Assembly: GCA_020850315.1 (NCBI GenBank)
Contig: JADZEY010000111.1
Location: forward strand, 1-41,625
Reading direction: 5' to 3'
DNA: 41,625 nt
Source: Armatimonadota bacterium
Lineage (GTDB): Bacteria; Bacteroidota; Ignavibacteria; OLB7
The position numbers and the translations under genes were made by a program. Shown in pieces: positions 23,877-33,045 of the stretch; the first letter of the stretch is position 1, and each line of letters begins with the position of its first letter. The notes beneath the pieces were generated by a model. That model made no database searches and was not told where the DNA came from. It saw only the letters and a program-made list of their open reading frames with translations.

Positions 23877-25385
23877 ATGGCATCAACAAAGAAAGCAGCC
23901 GCCCCCAAAGCGGCAACCAAAGCATCACCAAAGAAGGGGAAGGATAGCGACGTTGGCGCGCTATCGCACTTAATGTCCGCAGAACCATCGTTCTACCAAA
24001 CCGTCGAGAAAAACTTCTCGAAGGCGGCTTCGGCAACCGATTATCCGAAAGGGTTGCTGGATCAGATTCGCGTCTGCAACGCGGTGTACATGGTTCGGTT
24101 TCCGGTCCGCATCGGCAACGATATCGAGGTATTCACCGGCTGGCGCGTGCAGCACTCGCACCACCGCCTTCCGACCAAAGGGGGAATCCGCTACGCAACC
24201 CACGTCACCGAAGATGAGGTGATGGCGCTTGCCGCGCTGATGACCTACAAATGCGCCATTGTGGACGTTCCGTTCGGCGGCGCAAAAGGGGGCATCCAGA
24301 TTGACCCAAAGAAGTACAGCGAGGAAGTGATCGAGCGGGTGACCCGCCGCTACACCATGGAGCTGATCAAGCGGAACTGCATCGGCCCCGGCGTGGACGT
24401 TCCGGCACCCGATTACGGAACCAGTGCCCGCGAAATGGCGTGGATTGCCGACACCTACCAGACGGTGATGCCTGGACAGATTGATGCCATCGCTTGCATC
24501 ACCGGCAAACCGCTCTCGCAAGGGGGGATTGCTGGCCGCGCATCGGCAACCGGGCGTGGCGTGTTCTTCTCCATCCGCGAAGCACTGAACGGAGCCGAAA
24601 ACGCCAAGCTGTTCGGGATGACCCCAGGGCTAAACGATAAACGGGTGATTATCCAAGGGCTTGGGAACGTGGGCTACTGGTCGGCAAAATTCTTGCAGGA
24701 AGGGGGAGCAACAATCGTTGGCATCTGCGAAATGGAAGGGGGGATTTACGACAAAAACGGGCTGGACGTTGACGAAGTCTTCAAGCACCGGAAGGAGACT
24801 GGCTCGATCCTGAACTTCAAAAACGCCAAGAACGTGAAGCGCGGAAACGACGTGATGACGATGGATTGCGACATCCTTGTGCCGGCTGCGCTAGAGAACC
24901 AACTAACGGCCAGCAACGCGCCAAACATCAAAGCAAAGATGGTTGCCGAAGGGGCCAACGGCCCAACCACTGCCGAAGGGGAGGAGATTCTGCTGAAGCG
25001 TGGAATCCACATCATTCCGGATGCTTACTGCAACGCAGGCGGCGTGACGGTCAGCTACTTCGAGTGGCTGAAGAACCTGTCGCACGTTCGGTTTGGGCGG
25101 CTTGGCAAAAAATCGGATGAAGCCAGCTTCACCCGCATTGTCACCGCTATCGAGCAGATGACCGGTGCCTCGATGAACAGTGATGTCCGCAACCACATCA
25201 CGCAAGGTGCCGACGAAGCCGACTATGTGGATAGCGGGCTAGAGGAAACAATGATCGGTTCCTTCTACCAGATTAAAAACGTGTACGACACCAACAAACG
25301 GGTGAAGGACCTGCGAACCGCCAGCTTTGTTGTGGCGATTGACAAAGTGGCCCGCTCGTACATGGAGCTTGGGATTTTCCCGTAA
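23877..25385 (+). CDS. Glutamate dehydrogenase
   Basis: A 502-residue Glu/Leu/Phe/Val-type dehydrogenase that interconverts glutamate and 2-oxoglutarate plus ammonia. The core motifs are HHRLPTKGGIRYATHVTEDE, then MTYKCAIVDVPFGGAKGGI with the catalytic lysine, then PAPDYGTSAREMAWIADTY, then the nucleotide loop VIIQGLGNVGYW and the C-terminal EGANGPTT and NAGGVTVSYFEW. The first 25 residues are Lys/Ala/Pro-rich (AAAPKAATKASPKKGK) and absent from most relatives; they may be disordered. The gene follows hpd by 105 bp. Its product could regenerate 2-oxoglutarate for the upstream transaminase, which fits the cluster. NAD versus NADP preference cannot be read with confidence. Confidence 0.95.
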   Translation: MASTKKAAAPKAATKASPKKGKDSDVGALSHLMSAEPSFYQTVEKNFSKAASATDYPKGLLDQIRVCNAVYMVRFPVRIGNDIEVFTGWRVQHSHHRLPTKGGIRYATHVTEDEVMALAALMTYKCAIVDVPFGGAKGGIQIDPKKYSEEVIERVTRRYTMELIKRNCIGPGVDVPAPDYGTSAREMAWIADTYQTVMPGQIDAIACITGKPLSQGGIAGRASATGRGVFFSIREALNGAENAKLFGMTPGLNDKRVIIQGLGNVGYWSAKFLQEGGATIVGICEMEGGIYDKNGLDVDEVFKHRKETGSILNFKNAKNVKRGNDVMTMDCDILVPAALENQLTASNAPNIKAKMVAEGANGPTTAEGEEILLKRGIHIIPDAYCNAGGVTVSYFEWLKNLSHVRFGRLGKKSDEASFTRIVTAIEQMTGASMNSDVRNHITQGADEADYVDSGLEETMIGSFYQIKNVYDTNKRVKDLRTASFVVAIDKVARSYMELGIFP

Positions 25386-25408
25386 ACAAGAGCAGAGTAG
25401 CAGTACAG

Positions 25409-25448
25409 CACGACCCAAGTATGAGTATCATGCTTGGGTCGTGTTTTT
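25409..25448 (+). terminator. Intrinsic terminator after the glutamate dehydrogenase gene
   Basis: CACGACCCAAG pairs with CTTGGGTCGTG, and ATGA pairs with TCAT inside it, giving a stem of about 16 bp with loop GTA, followed by TTTTT. It lies between convergent transcripts and may serve both. Confidence 0.9.
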
Positions 25449-25521
25449 AGACCTGTGCGAAACGCATCCATAGCGTGTAGAATTGCGTCCCCCTGTATCC
25501 CAAGGATAATTTCGGATACCT

Positions 25522-26733
25522 CTACTCCGGCAACCACTGGTATCCAATTCCCAGCCGGAAGCCAACGTAGTATTGCTTCCAGTCGGCATCCTTCAGCACG
25601 GAGTTGAGTTGGCGGCTGAGGAATGCTTCAAAGAAGAATGTTCCGAACTCTGCCGACACATTCCATCCCAACGCCACTTCGGCTCCGGTGCGGACGCGAT
25701 CAAGCTGGTTCAGTGTTCGCTGATCCATCAGGGTCAGCGTATCCATCCCGTTGCCATACCGCAAATCTTCTTTCACATTGGCAAGCTGCACATACTGCGT
25801 TGCTTTGCTGCTGACGGTGTATGCCCCCGAAACGCCAACGTTCAGGTAGTAGTACGAGCCGATCGTCACCGCTTCCGAAACCAAAAACACACCGTAGAAG
25901 GGGATGCTGATCCCGATCTTCCCGGCCACCGCGTACTGGTTCAAGAACAACGTGTTCACTTCTTTCAGCGAGCCTTTGTTGCCAGCTAAGGTGAGGTAGC
26001 TGCGGGTGGTGTCGTTGGAGAACAGCACCCCATCGGCGATTTGCAACGCGGCGTCGGCCCGAAGAATTGCGGGCATCGGCAAGTTCAGTGTGAAGCTAAA
26101 CCCGTATTCCGAAAAATTGGTGACGGGATAGACCGCATCCTCAATCTCCTTGTTCTGGTTCGGCTGCTGAATCTCCCGCTCGCCCGAACTGTACGGGTCG
26201 CCGTGGTTGAACGGCGCGGTTGTTGGAACAAACCCGCTTGATCGAATATCGTTCGCATGGTCGTACACGTCGGCGTAGGGGAAGAGCGCGGTGAAGGAGA
26301 GCGAGCGCGCCGCAAACGCCTGCGGAAACCAGCCATGCGAGTAATGCTTGATAAGATCATCCACCAAGTCGTTCATATCTGGCCCTTCTGAATCAAGCCC
26401 GATGGATTTCCAGAGTGAGTCTTGCTCGGCTTGGTACAGCGAATCTTGCCGCGCCTGCTGCGCCGAATCAAGCGGTGGCGGCTGCTGGGCGATGGTGTCG
26501 GGAAGGTTTAGGCGAACGGTGTCTTGTGGCAATGCCGGCGGCGGCACCATCCGCCGCCGTGCCGATGTGTCGGCTGGAGGTTGTGTGGGGGCCGGGCGGG
26601 GATTACGGCGACCACCGCGGCGTTGCGCGTCGGCATCGGTTGTGGCGGCAAGCAGAAACAGCAACGCCACCGCAAGCACCCGGAGCATACTCCGGGAAGT
26701 GAGAGGAAATAGAGTAAGCATCAGGTTCTTCAT
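25522..26733 (-). CDS. Outer-membrane beta-barrel protein with Pro-rich N-terminus
   Basis: The start at ATG 26733 overlaps the TGA of the upstream gene by four bases (ATGA), which indicates coupling; the frame from 26790 is rejected. The 403 residues contain a signal peptide (about 1-37), a basic Pro/Arg-rich linker (RRGGRRNPRPAPTQPP), a short helical SAQQARQDSLYQAEQDSLW segment, then alternating beta-strands (YGFSFTLNLPMPAILRADAAL, KIGISIPFYGVFLVSEAVTIG, YYYLNVGVSGAYTV, YYVGFRLGIGYQW). The last residues form an amphipathic terminal strand, as in outer-membrane barrels. It is the third gene of an envelope operon. I recognise no named family. Confidence 0.75.
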   Translation of the reverse strand: MKNLMLTLFPLTSRSMLRVLAVALLFLLAATTDADAQRRGGRRNPRPAPTQPPADTSARRRMVPPPALPQDTVRLNLPDTIAQQPPPLDSAQQARQDSLYQAEQDSLWKSIGLDSEGPDMNDLVDDLIKHYSHGWFPQAFAARSLSFTALFPYADVYDHANDIRSSGFVPTTAPFNHGDPYSSGEREIQQPNQNKEIEDAVYPVTNFSEYGFSFTLNLPMPAILRADAALQIADGVLFSNDTTRSYLTLAGNKGSLKEVNTLFLNQYAVAGKIGISIPFYGVFLVSEAVTIGSYYYLNVGVSGAYTVSSKATQYVQLANVKEDLRYGNGMDTLTLMDQRTLNQLDRVRTGAEVALGWNVSAEFGTFFFEAFLSRQLNSVLKDADWKQYYVGFRLGIGYQWLPE

Positions 26734-27545
26734 CGTAGGACGTGCATCGGTTTGTGGGCTTCTCCGCTGTTGGTCACCAGTCGCGCCCAATACACGCCAA
26801 CCGAGACATCGTAGCCTGGGGTGAACGTGATAAGATGGATCCCCGCCGGAACAAACCCCTGGTCAAGGATGGTGTACTCCTCTCCAAGATCGGTGTACAG
26901 GATCAGTTTCACGGGGGAATCTTTGTCAATCCGGTAGGCCCATGTTGTTGGGGTGAACCGAAGCACAGGGTTCGGATAATTCTGCTCCAACGTGGCAAAC
27001 CGCACGTACGGGCGTGGTGTTCCGATTGAAGTTGTGGTGATGGTTCCGGTGGCCGCGCCAACCTCACCTCCATTCAGCCGAAGGCTGCTGAAGCTGACAA
27101 CGCACACCGAGTCGTTCCCCGCCAACGCCTCCCCGGCCAGCCGAACAATCGTGTCCCCTTCGGCGCGTGGGGTCGCGCTTCCGGTGCGGATCGTTATCGC
27201 GAAGGTGAAGGTGCTGTCGGTAAGTTTTGTTAGGCGTTGCGCGATTGCTGTATCGCCAGCGGCCACCGCAAACCGCTCCGGGAAAAACACCGTTGGGTTG
27301 CTGAGTTGGAACGCCCCCTCGATAGTGATCGTTGCTCCGGTGTCAACTCCATTAGCAAGCCGTAGCGGAAGCTGGACCTCTTTCCCAACAAAACCGTGAG
27401 TATTGCCGGCAAGTATCTGGGCCGTGGTTGCTTGCGGAAGCAGGGAAAGAAAAAAACCACAGAGGCACAGAGTACACAGAGAAGGGAGAAGAGAGAAATG
27501 GGAACGGATTCCGTGCTGTTGCTTGAATCTTGTAAAAACTCTCAC
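26730..27545 (-). CDS. T9SS-targeted secreted protein, GTG start
   Basis: GTG at 27545 is chosen as start, with GGGAGG placed 8 bases upstream and overlapping the stop of the preceding gene. This gives 271 residues with a signal peptide ending near ATTAQ. The longer frame to 27764 overlaps the OmpA-like gene heavily and is rejected. The middle is a beta-rich domain resembling cohesin or Ig-like folds (KEVQLPLRLANGVDTGATI, TIEGAFQLSNPTVFFPE). The last 80 residues are a T9SS type A sorting domain: LEQNYPNPVLRFTPTTWAYR and a final VYWARLVTNSGEAHKPMHVL. It lies 4 bp after the OmpA-like gene and overlaps the barrel gene by four bases. Confidence 0.8.
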   Translation of the reverse strand: MRVFTRFKQQHGIRSHFSLLPSLCTLCLCGFFLSLLPQATTAQILAGNTHGFVGKEVQLPLRLANGVDTGATITIEGAFQLSNPTVFFPERFAVAAGDTAIAQRLTKLTDSTFTFAITIRTGSATPRAEGDTIVRLAGEALAGNDSVCVVSFSSLRLNGGEVGAATGTITTTSIGTPRPYVRFATLEQNYPNPVLRFTPTTWAYRIDKDSPVKLILYTDLGEEYTILDQGFVPAGIHLITFTPGYDVSVGVYWARLVTNSGEAHKPMHVLR

Positions 27546-27549
27546 TGCC

Positions 27550-29058
27550 TCACCTCCCGATAATGACAAATTCCGTGCGGCGATTTTTCCGGCGGTTGTC
27601 GTCGTTGTCGTTGGCCACAATCGGCTTCGATTCGCCGAATCCTTTTGCCACCAAACGGTTCCGTCCGATGCCCATTTCCACCAACGATTCCAGCACCGAT
27701 TCGGCGCGTTTTTCCGATAGCCGCTGGTTGTAGTCTTCGCCGCCGCGGTCGTCGGTGTGGCCACGGATTTCCATTATCAATTTTGGATTATTTCGCATCG
27801 CCTCGGCCACCTGCCCCAACAGCGGAAGCGATTCGGGGCGGATGGTTGCCTTGTCGTACTCGAACTCGATGTTCACAAAAGCGATTGTTCCCACAGGGGC
27901 GAACGGGGTGAAGATGGAGCGGTCGTAGGTCCCGTAGTCGCTGACGGTGAACCCTTGCAGTTCGGGGAAGCTAAGCCAGGCGCGGGCCGTGTGGCGCGCA
28001 TCGCACTGCGGCGGGCGGTAGGTGATTCGGTAGTAGTTGTTCATGCTGCGGTAGATGTCGGCAAAAACGTAGGGGAACTCCTTGGTGCTGTACAGCCGGT
28101 AGAACCGCCCGCCGGTGTAGCCAGCAAGGTTTCGCATCGGTTCTTCCTCGGCCATCCCGTAGGCCACCGTGTAGATTGCTGTGTTGGTTTCCCGCGCAAT
28201 CCGGTGCACCGATTCCAGCGTGCTGTCGGAACTATTGTCGCCGCCATCGCTGAAAAGAATTGCCACCCGCTTGTATCCCGCCGGGGCTTTTTTTAGTTCA
28301 TCAATGCCGCGCAACGTGCCGTCGTACATGGCGGTTCCCCCTTCGTAGCCACGCAAGCCATCAATCTGGAACAGGCGTTTGTACAAGCCGCTGTCGGCGG
28401 TGAGTGGGACCTCCACTTTCATGGTGGAGGTGAATTTTACCACCGTGATCATATCCCCCTTCTTTATCACTTTCAGCAGCAGTGTGATTGCTTCTTGCAG
28501 CTTGCGGGCGCGGGCTTCCCCCATCGAAGGTGAGTGATCCAGCACCAGCGCAATGGCGTATGGCTCGCGGCGGTCCTGGCGGATTTCAGTAACGGTAAAG
28601 CTGTCAATGGTGGTGGTGGTTCCGTTGCAGGAATCCACCAACCGTTGCCAGTAGTTGCGGTAGCTCCCTTGCCCGGCGAAGTATGGCGGGGCAAGCCCCA
28701 TCACAAAACGCCCGTTGGTATCGAACACAAAGGCGCGAAGCTCAATCTGGTTTGGGTAGCGGCTGTCATCTACCGTGCGAATATCCATCTGCAGTGGCAG
28801 CAACGCTGCAGCTGCCGAGTCGGCCCCGGAACCGATCACCGTTCCGGTTGTGATGCCGCCGGTTCCCACGGTGATCTTCCCTTTCCACGCTTCAATCACT
28901 TGGCCGAACGGCGTGGTGGAGGTCATGTAGATTGGCTTGTAATCCTTTGGGGGGAGCGTCTCCTCCACCATACTTTCGATATGATGGGGGCAGCCGCCCA
29001 ACAGCAGTGTTAGCGGAAGCAATGCCAGCAGCACTGCACGGCGTAGAAGTTCAGTCAT
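27550..29058 (-). CDS. VWA- and OmpA-domain lipoprotein
   Basis: The 502-residue protein has a lipobox LLGGC with the lipidated cysteine at C23. A von Willebrand A domain begins at about residue 165, with the metal site DHSPSMG (D174, S176, S178) and GGTAMYDGT and FSDGGDNSSDS completing it. The C-terminal 110 residues are an OmpA peptidoglycan-binding domain: NIEFEYDKATIRPESLPLLG, EIRGHTDDRGGEDYNQRLSE, KRAESVLESL and NRRTEFVIIG. It should link the outer membrane to the cell wall and use the VWA domain to hold a partner. The next two genes, a T9SS client and a barrel protein, are translationally coupled to it and are candidate partners. Confidence 0.92.
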   Translation of the reverse strand: MTELLRRAVLLALLPLTLLLGGCPHHIESMVEETLPPKDYKPIYMTSTTPFGQVIEAWKGKITVGTGGITTGTVIGSGADSAAAALLPLQMDIRTVDDSRYPNQIELRAFVFDTNGRFVMGLAPPYFAGQGSYRNYWQRLVDSCNGTTTTIDSFTVTEIRQDRREPYAIALVLDHSPSMGEARARKLQEAITLLLKVIKKGDMITVVKFTSTMKVEVPLTADSGLYKRLFQIDGLRGYEGGTAMYDGTLRGIDELKKAPAGYKRVAILFSDGGDNSSDSTLESVHRIARETNTAIYTVAYGMAEEEPMRNLAGYTGGRFYRLYSTKEFPYVFADIYRSMNNYYRITYRPPQCDARHTARAWLSFPELQGFTVSDYGTYDRSIFTPFAPVGTIAFVNIEFEYDKATIRPESLPLLGQVAEAMRNNPKLIMEIRGHTDDRGGEDYNQRLSEKRAESVLESLVEMGIGRNRLVAKGFGESKPIVANDNDDNRRKNRRTEFVIIGR

Positions 29059-29316
29059 AATGAAAATTCAGCAAGGTGGATTGAGATCCCTACTTGCGTT
29101 GAAAATAGCGGTTGGAAGTGGCTTTCGCTGCAATGGATGCAAGAGATGCAGATGCAAAGGAAGAATGCAGCGCGGCCCGCCTGACGGAAGTCGCGGCTGA
29201 GAGTTGCAGAGGGGGGAAGGGTTTAAGGAAATAGGGGGCGTGCGCCAGCATCGGTTTGCTTTCTATCTTCGCGCCCTAAGGTTTGTGCCCTTCCTGATTA
29301 CTTTCCATCGTTCAAC

Positions 29317-32300
29317 ATGAAGCATCTCCGTCCTTCTGCCTATCGTCGGCTACGCCATTCTTGTTGGCTGATTGCCCTGCTTTGCATCGCGGCAACTGCC
29401 CACGCCCAGGAACTCTCCTTCCAGAACCTCACCAAAGGGGAACTGCTGAATGGGTTCGCCGCGCGTGCGGTGTATGTGGACGATATGGATCGCCCGATGG
29501 GGGGGCGGTTTGTTCACCAACGCACCGGGTTCACGCTCGATCTGCTGGCCATTCAGTCAGCGCCGCAAGCCTTCATCTGGGTCAACAGCGTCCCCACAAG
29601 CGATATGGGGGAACCTCACACCCAGGAGCATCTTCTGCTTGGAAAAGGGAACAACGGCCGCCGCCACGCCAACTTGGAAGGCGTTTCGGCGGCAAGCTCG
29701 TCGGCGTTCACCGAGCAGCTTCGGACCTGCTACCATTTCCACACCGCAGCTGGGGTCCAGGTGTTCCACCAGCTGTTCGAAAGCCAGATGGACGCGCTGC
29801 TCCATCCCGATTACACCGATGAAGAAATCCGCCGCGAGGTCCGCAACTTCGGCGTTGCCGTCAACCCTGCCGATGGACAACTACGGCTGGAGGAAAAGGG
29901 GACCGTGTACAACGAGATGGTGAGTTCCTTCGAGCGTGGCTGGAGCCGGATGGCGCGCCAGGTTGACATTGCCATGTACGGCCCTGACCACCCGCTGGCG
30001 TTTGTTAGCGGTGGGTTGCCGGCGGCTATCCGCCAGATGAAGCCGGAAGACATCCGCCGTTTCCACGCCGCCAACTACCAGCTTTGGAACATGGGGATGA
30101 TCGCCTCGCTCCCCACCTCTTTCCAACTTGACTCAACGCTTGCTCAGTTCGACGCTGCCTTGAACCGGCTGCAAGGCACGGCCCCCGCCAAACCGGCGGC
30201 CCCGCTCTATCCAAATCTTCCGCCGCCGCAATCTTCCAAAGAAGGTTCGATCCACATTGCCCAGTATCCATCCAGCAATCCCAGCCAGCCCGGCCCTGCG
30301 CTGTTCTGTTGGGGGCCAACTCGCAAGCTGGGGCTTCGGGAGCGATTCCTGCTGGAGCTTTTTCTGGAGAATATCGCCGGCGATGCCACCACCAATCTGT
30401 ACAAGCTGCTGGTGGATCCGCAAACCCGAAAGATTGACATCGGCACAACAGGGGTGTTCGGTTGGGTCAGCAGAGATTTGGGGAACCCAGTGACGATTGG
30501 GCTCAGTGCTGTGGAGCCAGGCCACATGAACCAGGAGGAACTTTCGCAGGTGCGGACCTTGATCCTGAAAGAGATGGAGCGGATCTGCCAACTGCCCGAC
30601 AACAACCCCGAACTGCTTGCCTTCAATGCCCGCGTCAAGAATCGGATCATCAGCACTCGGCGTTCGCTGCGCCAGTTCGTGAACCGCCCACCTGGGTTCG
30701 GCTATCGCGGCAGCGGTTCCGGCTGGTTCAATCACCTGATGGACCTTGACAGCGAAGATGGTTTCCGAAAATCATTGACCCGAAAAGATGAGCTTGCCTT
30801 TGTGGAAACAATGATAGGCGAAGGGGTGAACCTGTGGCGGAAAATGATGAGCCTCTGGAAGCTGACGGAACAGGTTCCGTACATCGGCGCGGCAAAACCG
30901 AGCCCCGAACTGGTGGCGGCCGAAGAATCCGAACGCCGCAGCCGCATTGATGCCGAGGTTGCGCAACTGGTGGCACGCTACGGCGTTGCCGACAAGCAAT
31001 CGGCAATACGCCGCTACGGGGCCGAGTACGACGCAACCACCACCCAGCTTGACTCAATCACGAATCTTGCCCCATCCGCCACGCTGGTTGCTGCCCCACC
31101 GATGACCCTTGATGACCAGATCCAATTCTCCATCGAACAAGCCGGCAACGGAGTCCCGTTGGTGGCCTCAACATTCGAGAATTTAACAGGGGCAACCGTG
31201 GGGGTTGCGCTGGATCTGCGGGGGGTTGGCCAGCAAGATTTGATCTACCTCTCGATGCTTCCAACCTTGCTGACCGATGTTGGGGTGACGGAGGGGGACG
31301 GCATCATTTCCCACCAAGCGATGAGCGAACAATTGCGGGCCGAGATCAGCGGATTGGAAGCCTACATCAGCAGCAACTACCGCACGGGCCGCTGCGAGTT
31401 GGTGATGCGGGGATCAGGGGGCGATCTGAAGGAAGCCCGAAAAGCAACCTACTGGATGCTGCTTGCACTGGTGGCCCCCGATTGGCGCGCCGAAAACCTT
31501 CCGCGCATCCGCGAAGTGGTGGACCAGACGCTATCCGGGTTGCGCGCCACCATGCAAGGCTCGGAAGAAAACTGGGTGAACGATCCGGCCATTGCCTGGA
31601 TGAAACAGAACGACCCTCTCTACTTGGCCACCAACGCATTCCTGACCCAAACCCACAACGTGCTGCGGTTGCGGTGGATGCTGATGGAGCCCGGAGCCAG
31701 CGGACGAAAGGTGGCGGAGTACCTCACCTTCTTGAGCGTTGCCGGAGGGATGGGGCGTGGAAGCGTCGAGCAGATTCTTGCAGCATTGGAAGGGGATGCG
31801 GAGGCAATCGCCAGCATCGGCCGCCGCAGCGATGACGTTGCCGATTTCCTGAAACAGCGCGATCAGTTACCCGAGGATGGAAAAAGCATTGTGGCCGAAG
31901 CAATCAAGGATCTGAAGCAGATGCTGAACGAAGTCCCCGATGCCACACTTGCGGTGGATTGGCGATACCTGTGCGAACGGATGCGCGACGACCTGCTGAC
32001 CCCACCCGCCGACGTGCTGAAGCACCTGAAGAAGTTGCGCGGCACCATCACTAACCTTGCCAACGCACGGATGTTTGTGATAAGCTCCACCAACACACGC
32101 GACCAACTACGGACGGAGCTACGCCAGATCACCGACAATCTTGCTGGCAGACACCCGGATGGTGCACCACCAAGAAGCCAAGCCCAGGGAACCGGGATGA
32201 TTGCCGAGCGTGTGGCCAGCCGCACCCAAAGCAACCGCCCGGTGTTTGTGGGATTGGTGAACCCGAACACGCAAGGCGGAGTGTTCGTGAACTTCGCGCC

Positions 32301-32934
32301 GGGGATCACCTACGCCCAAACCGACCGCGAATCGTTGGTGAAGTTCCTTGCCAGCAAAACCTACAGCGGGCACGGCTCGCACAGTATGTTTATGAAAACA
32401 TGGGCAGCGGGATTGGCCTACAGCAACGGCCTTCGCATCTCCGCCAACGATGGGCTGGTGGGCTACTACGCCGAGCGTTGCCCCGAACTTCCGCAGACCC
32501 TGCGGTTTGTGATTGATGAACTGAAGCGTGGCCCGCGCAATCCCGCCTACGTTGATTATGCGATAGCGCAAGCCTTCATGGAGTTCCGCTCGGCGGGCAG
32601 CTACCCGGGGCGTGGCGAAGCAATCGCCAACGACCTTGCCGATGGGTTGTCCCCAGACACCATCCGTGCCTTCCGCCAAGCCATTCTGGACCTCCGTTCC
32701 GATCCCAACATCGCCAGCGAAGTCTTCGATCAGCTGCCGAAGGTCTATGGCCGGGTGCTTCCCGGCTACAACGTCCGCGCCGCCGATGTTCCGGGGGGAA
32801 TCTATTTCGTGATCGGCCCGGAAAAGCAGATGAAACTCTACGAGGACTATCTGAAAAAAGTGGAGGGAGAAAACACCGAACTGGTGCGGCTGTACCCGCG
32901 TGATTTTTGGATGGTGACGGGAGGGGGGGAGTAG
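29317..32934 (+). CDS. Large M16-type zinc protease (PreP-like)
   Basis: A 1205-residue exported protease; residues about 1-30 are a signal peptide. The inverted zinc motif HTQEH spans 101-105 (H101, catalytic E104, H105), and E200 in TVYNEM is the likely third ligand, spaced as in PreP. Family landmarks include EEIRREVRNFGV, GGLPAAIRQMKPEDIRRFHAANY, a second inactive M16-like half and a helical hinge (about 530-570). Members clear short peptides such as signal or targeting peptides inside a closed chamber. The length exceeds PreP (about 1000 residues), mostly in the C-terminal half. An imperfect -7 element TATCTTCG lies at 29264-29271. I see nothing else in the 258-bp gap upstream. Confidence 0.88.
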   Translation: MKHLRPSAYRRLRHSCWLIALLCIAATAHAQELSFQNLTKGELLNGFAARAVYVDDMDRPMGGRFVHQRTGFTLDLLAIQSAPQAFIWVNSVPTSDMGEPHTQEHLLLGKGNNGRRHANLEGVSAASSSAFTEQLRTCYHFHTAAGVQVFHQLFESQMDALLHPDYTDEEIRREVRNFGVAVNPADGQLRLEEKGTVYNEMVSSFERGWSRMARQVDIAMYGPDHPLAFVSGGLPAAIRQMKPEDIRRFHAANYQLWNMGMIASLPTSFQLDSTLAQFDAALNRLQGTAPAKPAAPLYPNLPPPQSSKEGSIHIAQYPSSNPSQPGPALFCWGPTRKLGLRERFLLELFLENIAGDATTNLYKLLVDPQTRKIDIGTTGVFGWVSRDLGNPVTIGLSAVEPGHMNQEELSQVRTLILKEMERICQLPDNNPELLAFNARVKNRIISTRRSLRQFVNRPPGFGYRGSGSGWFNHLMDLDSEDGFRKSLTRKDELAFVETMIGEGVNLWRKMMSLWKLTEQVPYIGAAKPSPELVAAEESERRSRIDAEVAQLVARYGVADKQSAIRRYGAEYDATTTQLDSITNLAPSATLVAAPPMTLDDQIQFSIEQAGNGVPLVASTFENLTGATVGVALDLRGVGQQDLIYLSMLPTLLTDVGVTEGDGIISHQAMSEQLRAEISGLEAYISSNYRTGRCELVMRGSGGDLKEARKATYWMLLALVAPDWRAENLPRIREVVDQTLSGLRATMQGSEENWVNDPAIAWMKQNDPLYLATNAFLTQTHNVLRLRWMLMEPGASGRKVAEYLTFLSVAGGMGRGSVEQILAALEGDAEAIASIGRRSDDVADFLKQRDQLPEDGKSIVAEAIKDLKQMLNEVPDATLAVDWRYLCERMRDDLLTPPADVLKHLKKLRGTITNLANARMFVISSTNTRDQLRTELRQITDNLAGRHPDGAPPRSQAQGTGMIAERVASRTQSNRPVFVGLVNPNTQGGVFVNFAPGITYAQTDRESLVKFLASKTYSGHGSHSMFMKTWAAGLAYSNGLRISANDGLVGYYAERCPELPQTLRFVIDELKRGPRNPAYVDYAIAQAFMEFRSAGSYPGRGEAIANDLADGLSPDTIRAFRQAILDLRSDPNIASEVFDQLPKVYGRVLPGYNVRAADVPGGIYFVIGPEKQMKLYEDYLKKVEGENTELVRLYPRDFWMVTGGGE

Positions 32935-32982
32935 TCAGTGGTCAGTGGTCAGTGGTCAGTAGCCCGTGGTCAGTGGTCATTT
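32934..32982. repeat. GTCAGTG tandem heptamer repeat
   Basis: Seven units of seven bases: GTCAGTG three times, GTCAGTA, GCCCGTG, GTCAGTG and GTCATTT. The array begins on the last base of the M16 stop codon and leads into an ATTCGACACTCGGCATTT repeat, then the aat promoter region. Confidence 0.8.
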
Positions 32983-33021
32983 CATTCGACACTCGGCATT
33001 TCCCATTTCCCTCTATCTTGC
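32981..33021. repeat. ATTCGACACTCGGCATT repeat and -7-like element before aat
   Basis: The ATTCGACAC unit at 32981-33010 belongs to the same intergenic family as 9416-9436 and 36245-36280. It is followed by TATCTTGC (33014-33021), a one-mismatch match to TAnnTTTG, 25 bp before the aat ATG. Confidence 0.45.
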
Positions 33022-33045
33022 GGGCCAACAACAACCAATACCTGT

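Noticed and set aside
27546-27764. Longer start for the T9SS protein of the envelope operon
   Set aside because: It overlaps the OmpA-domain coding region and lacks a signal peptide at its N-terminus; GTG 27545 has a ribosome-binding site and a signal peptide.
32934-32982. GTCAGTG array as a CRISPR
   Set aside because: Units are seven bases with no spacers, so it is a simple tandem repeat.
32938-33045. Upstream start of aat
   Set aside because: The added residues come from the GTCAGTG tandem array, and Aat family length fits ATG 33046.
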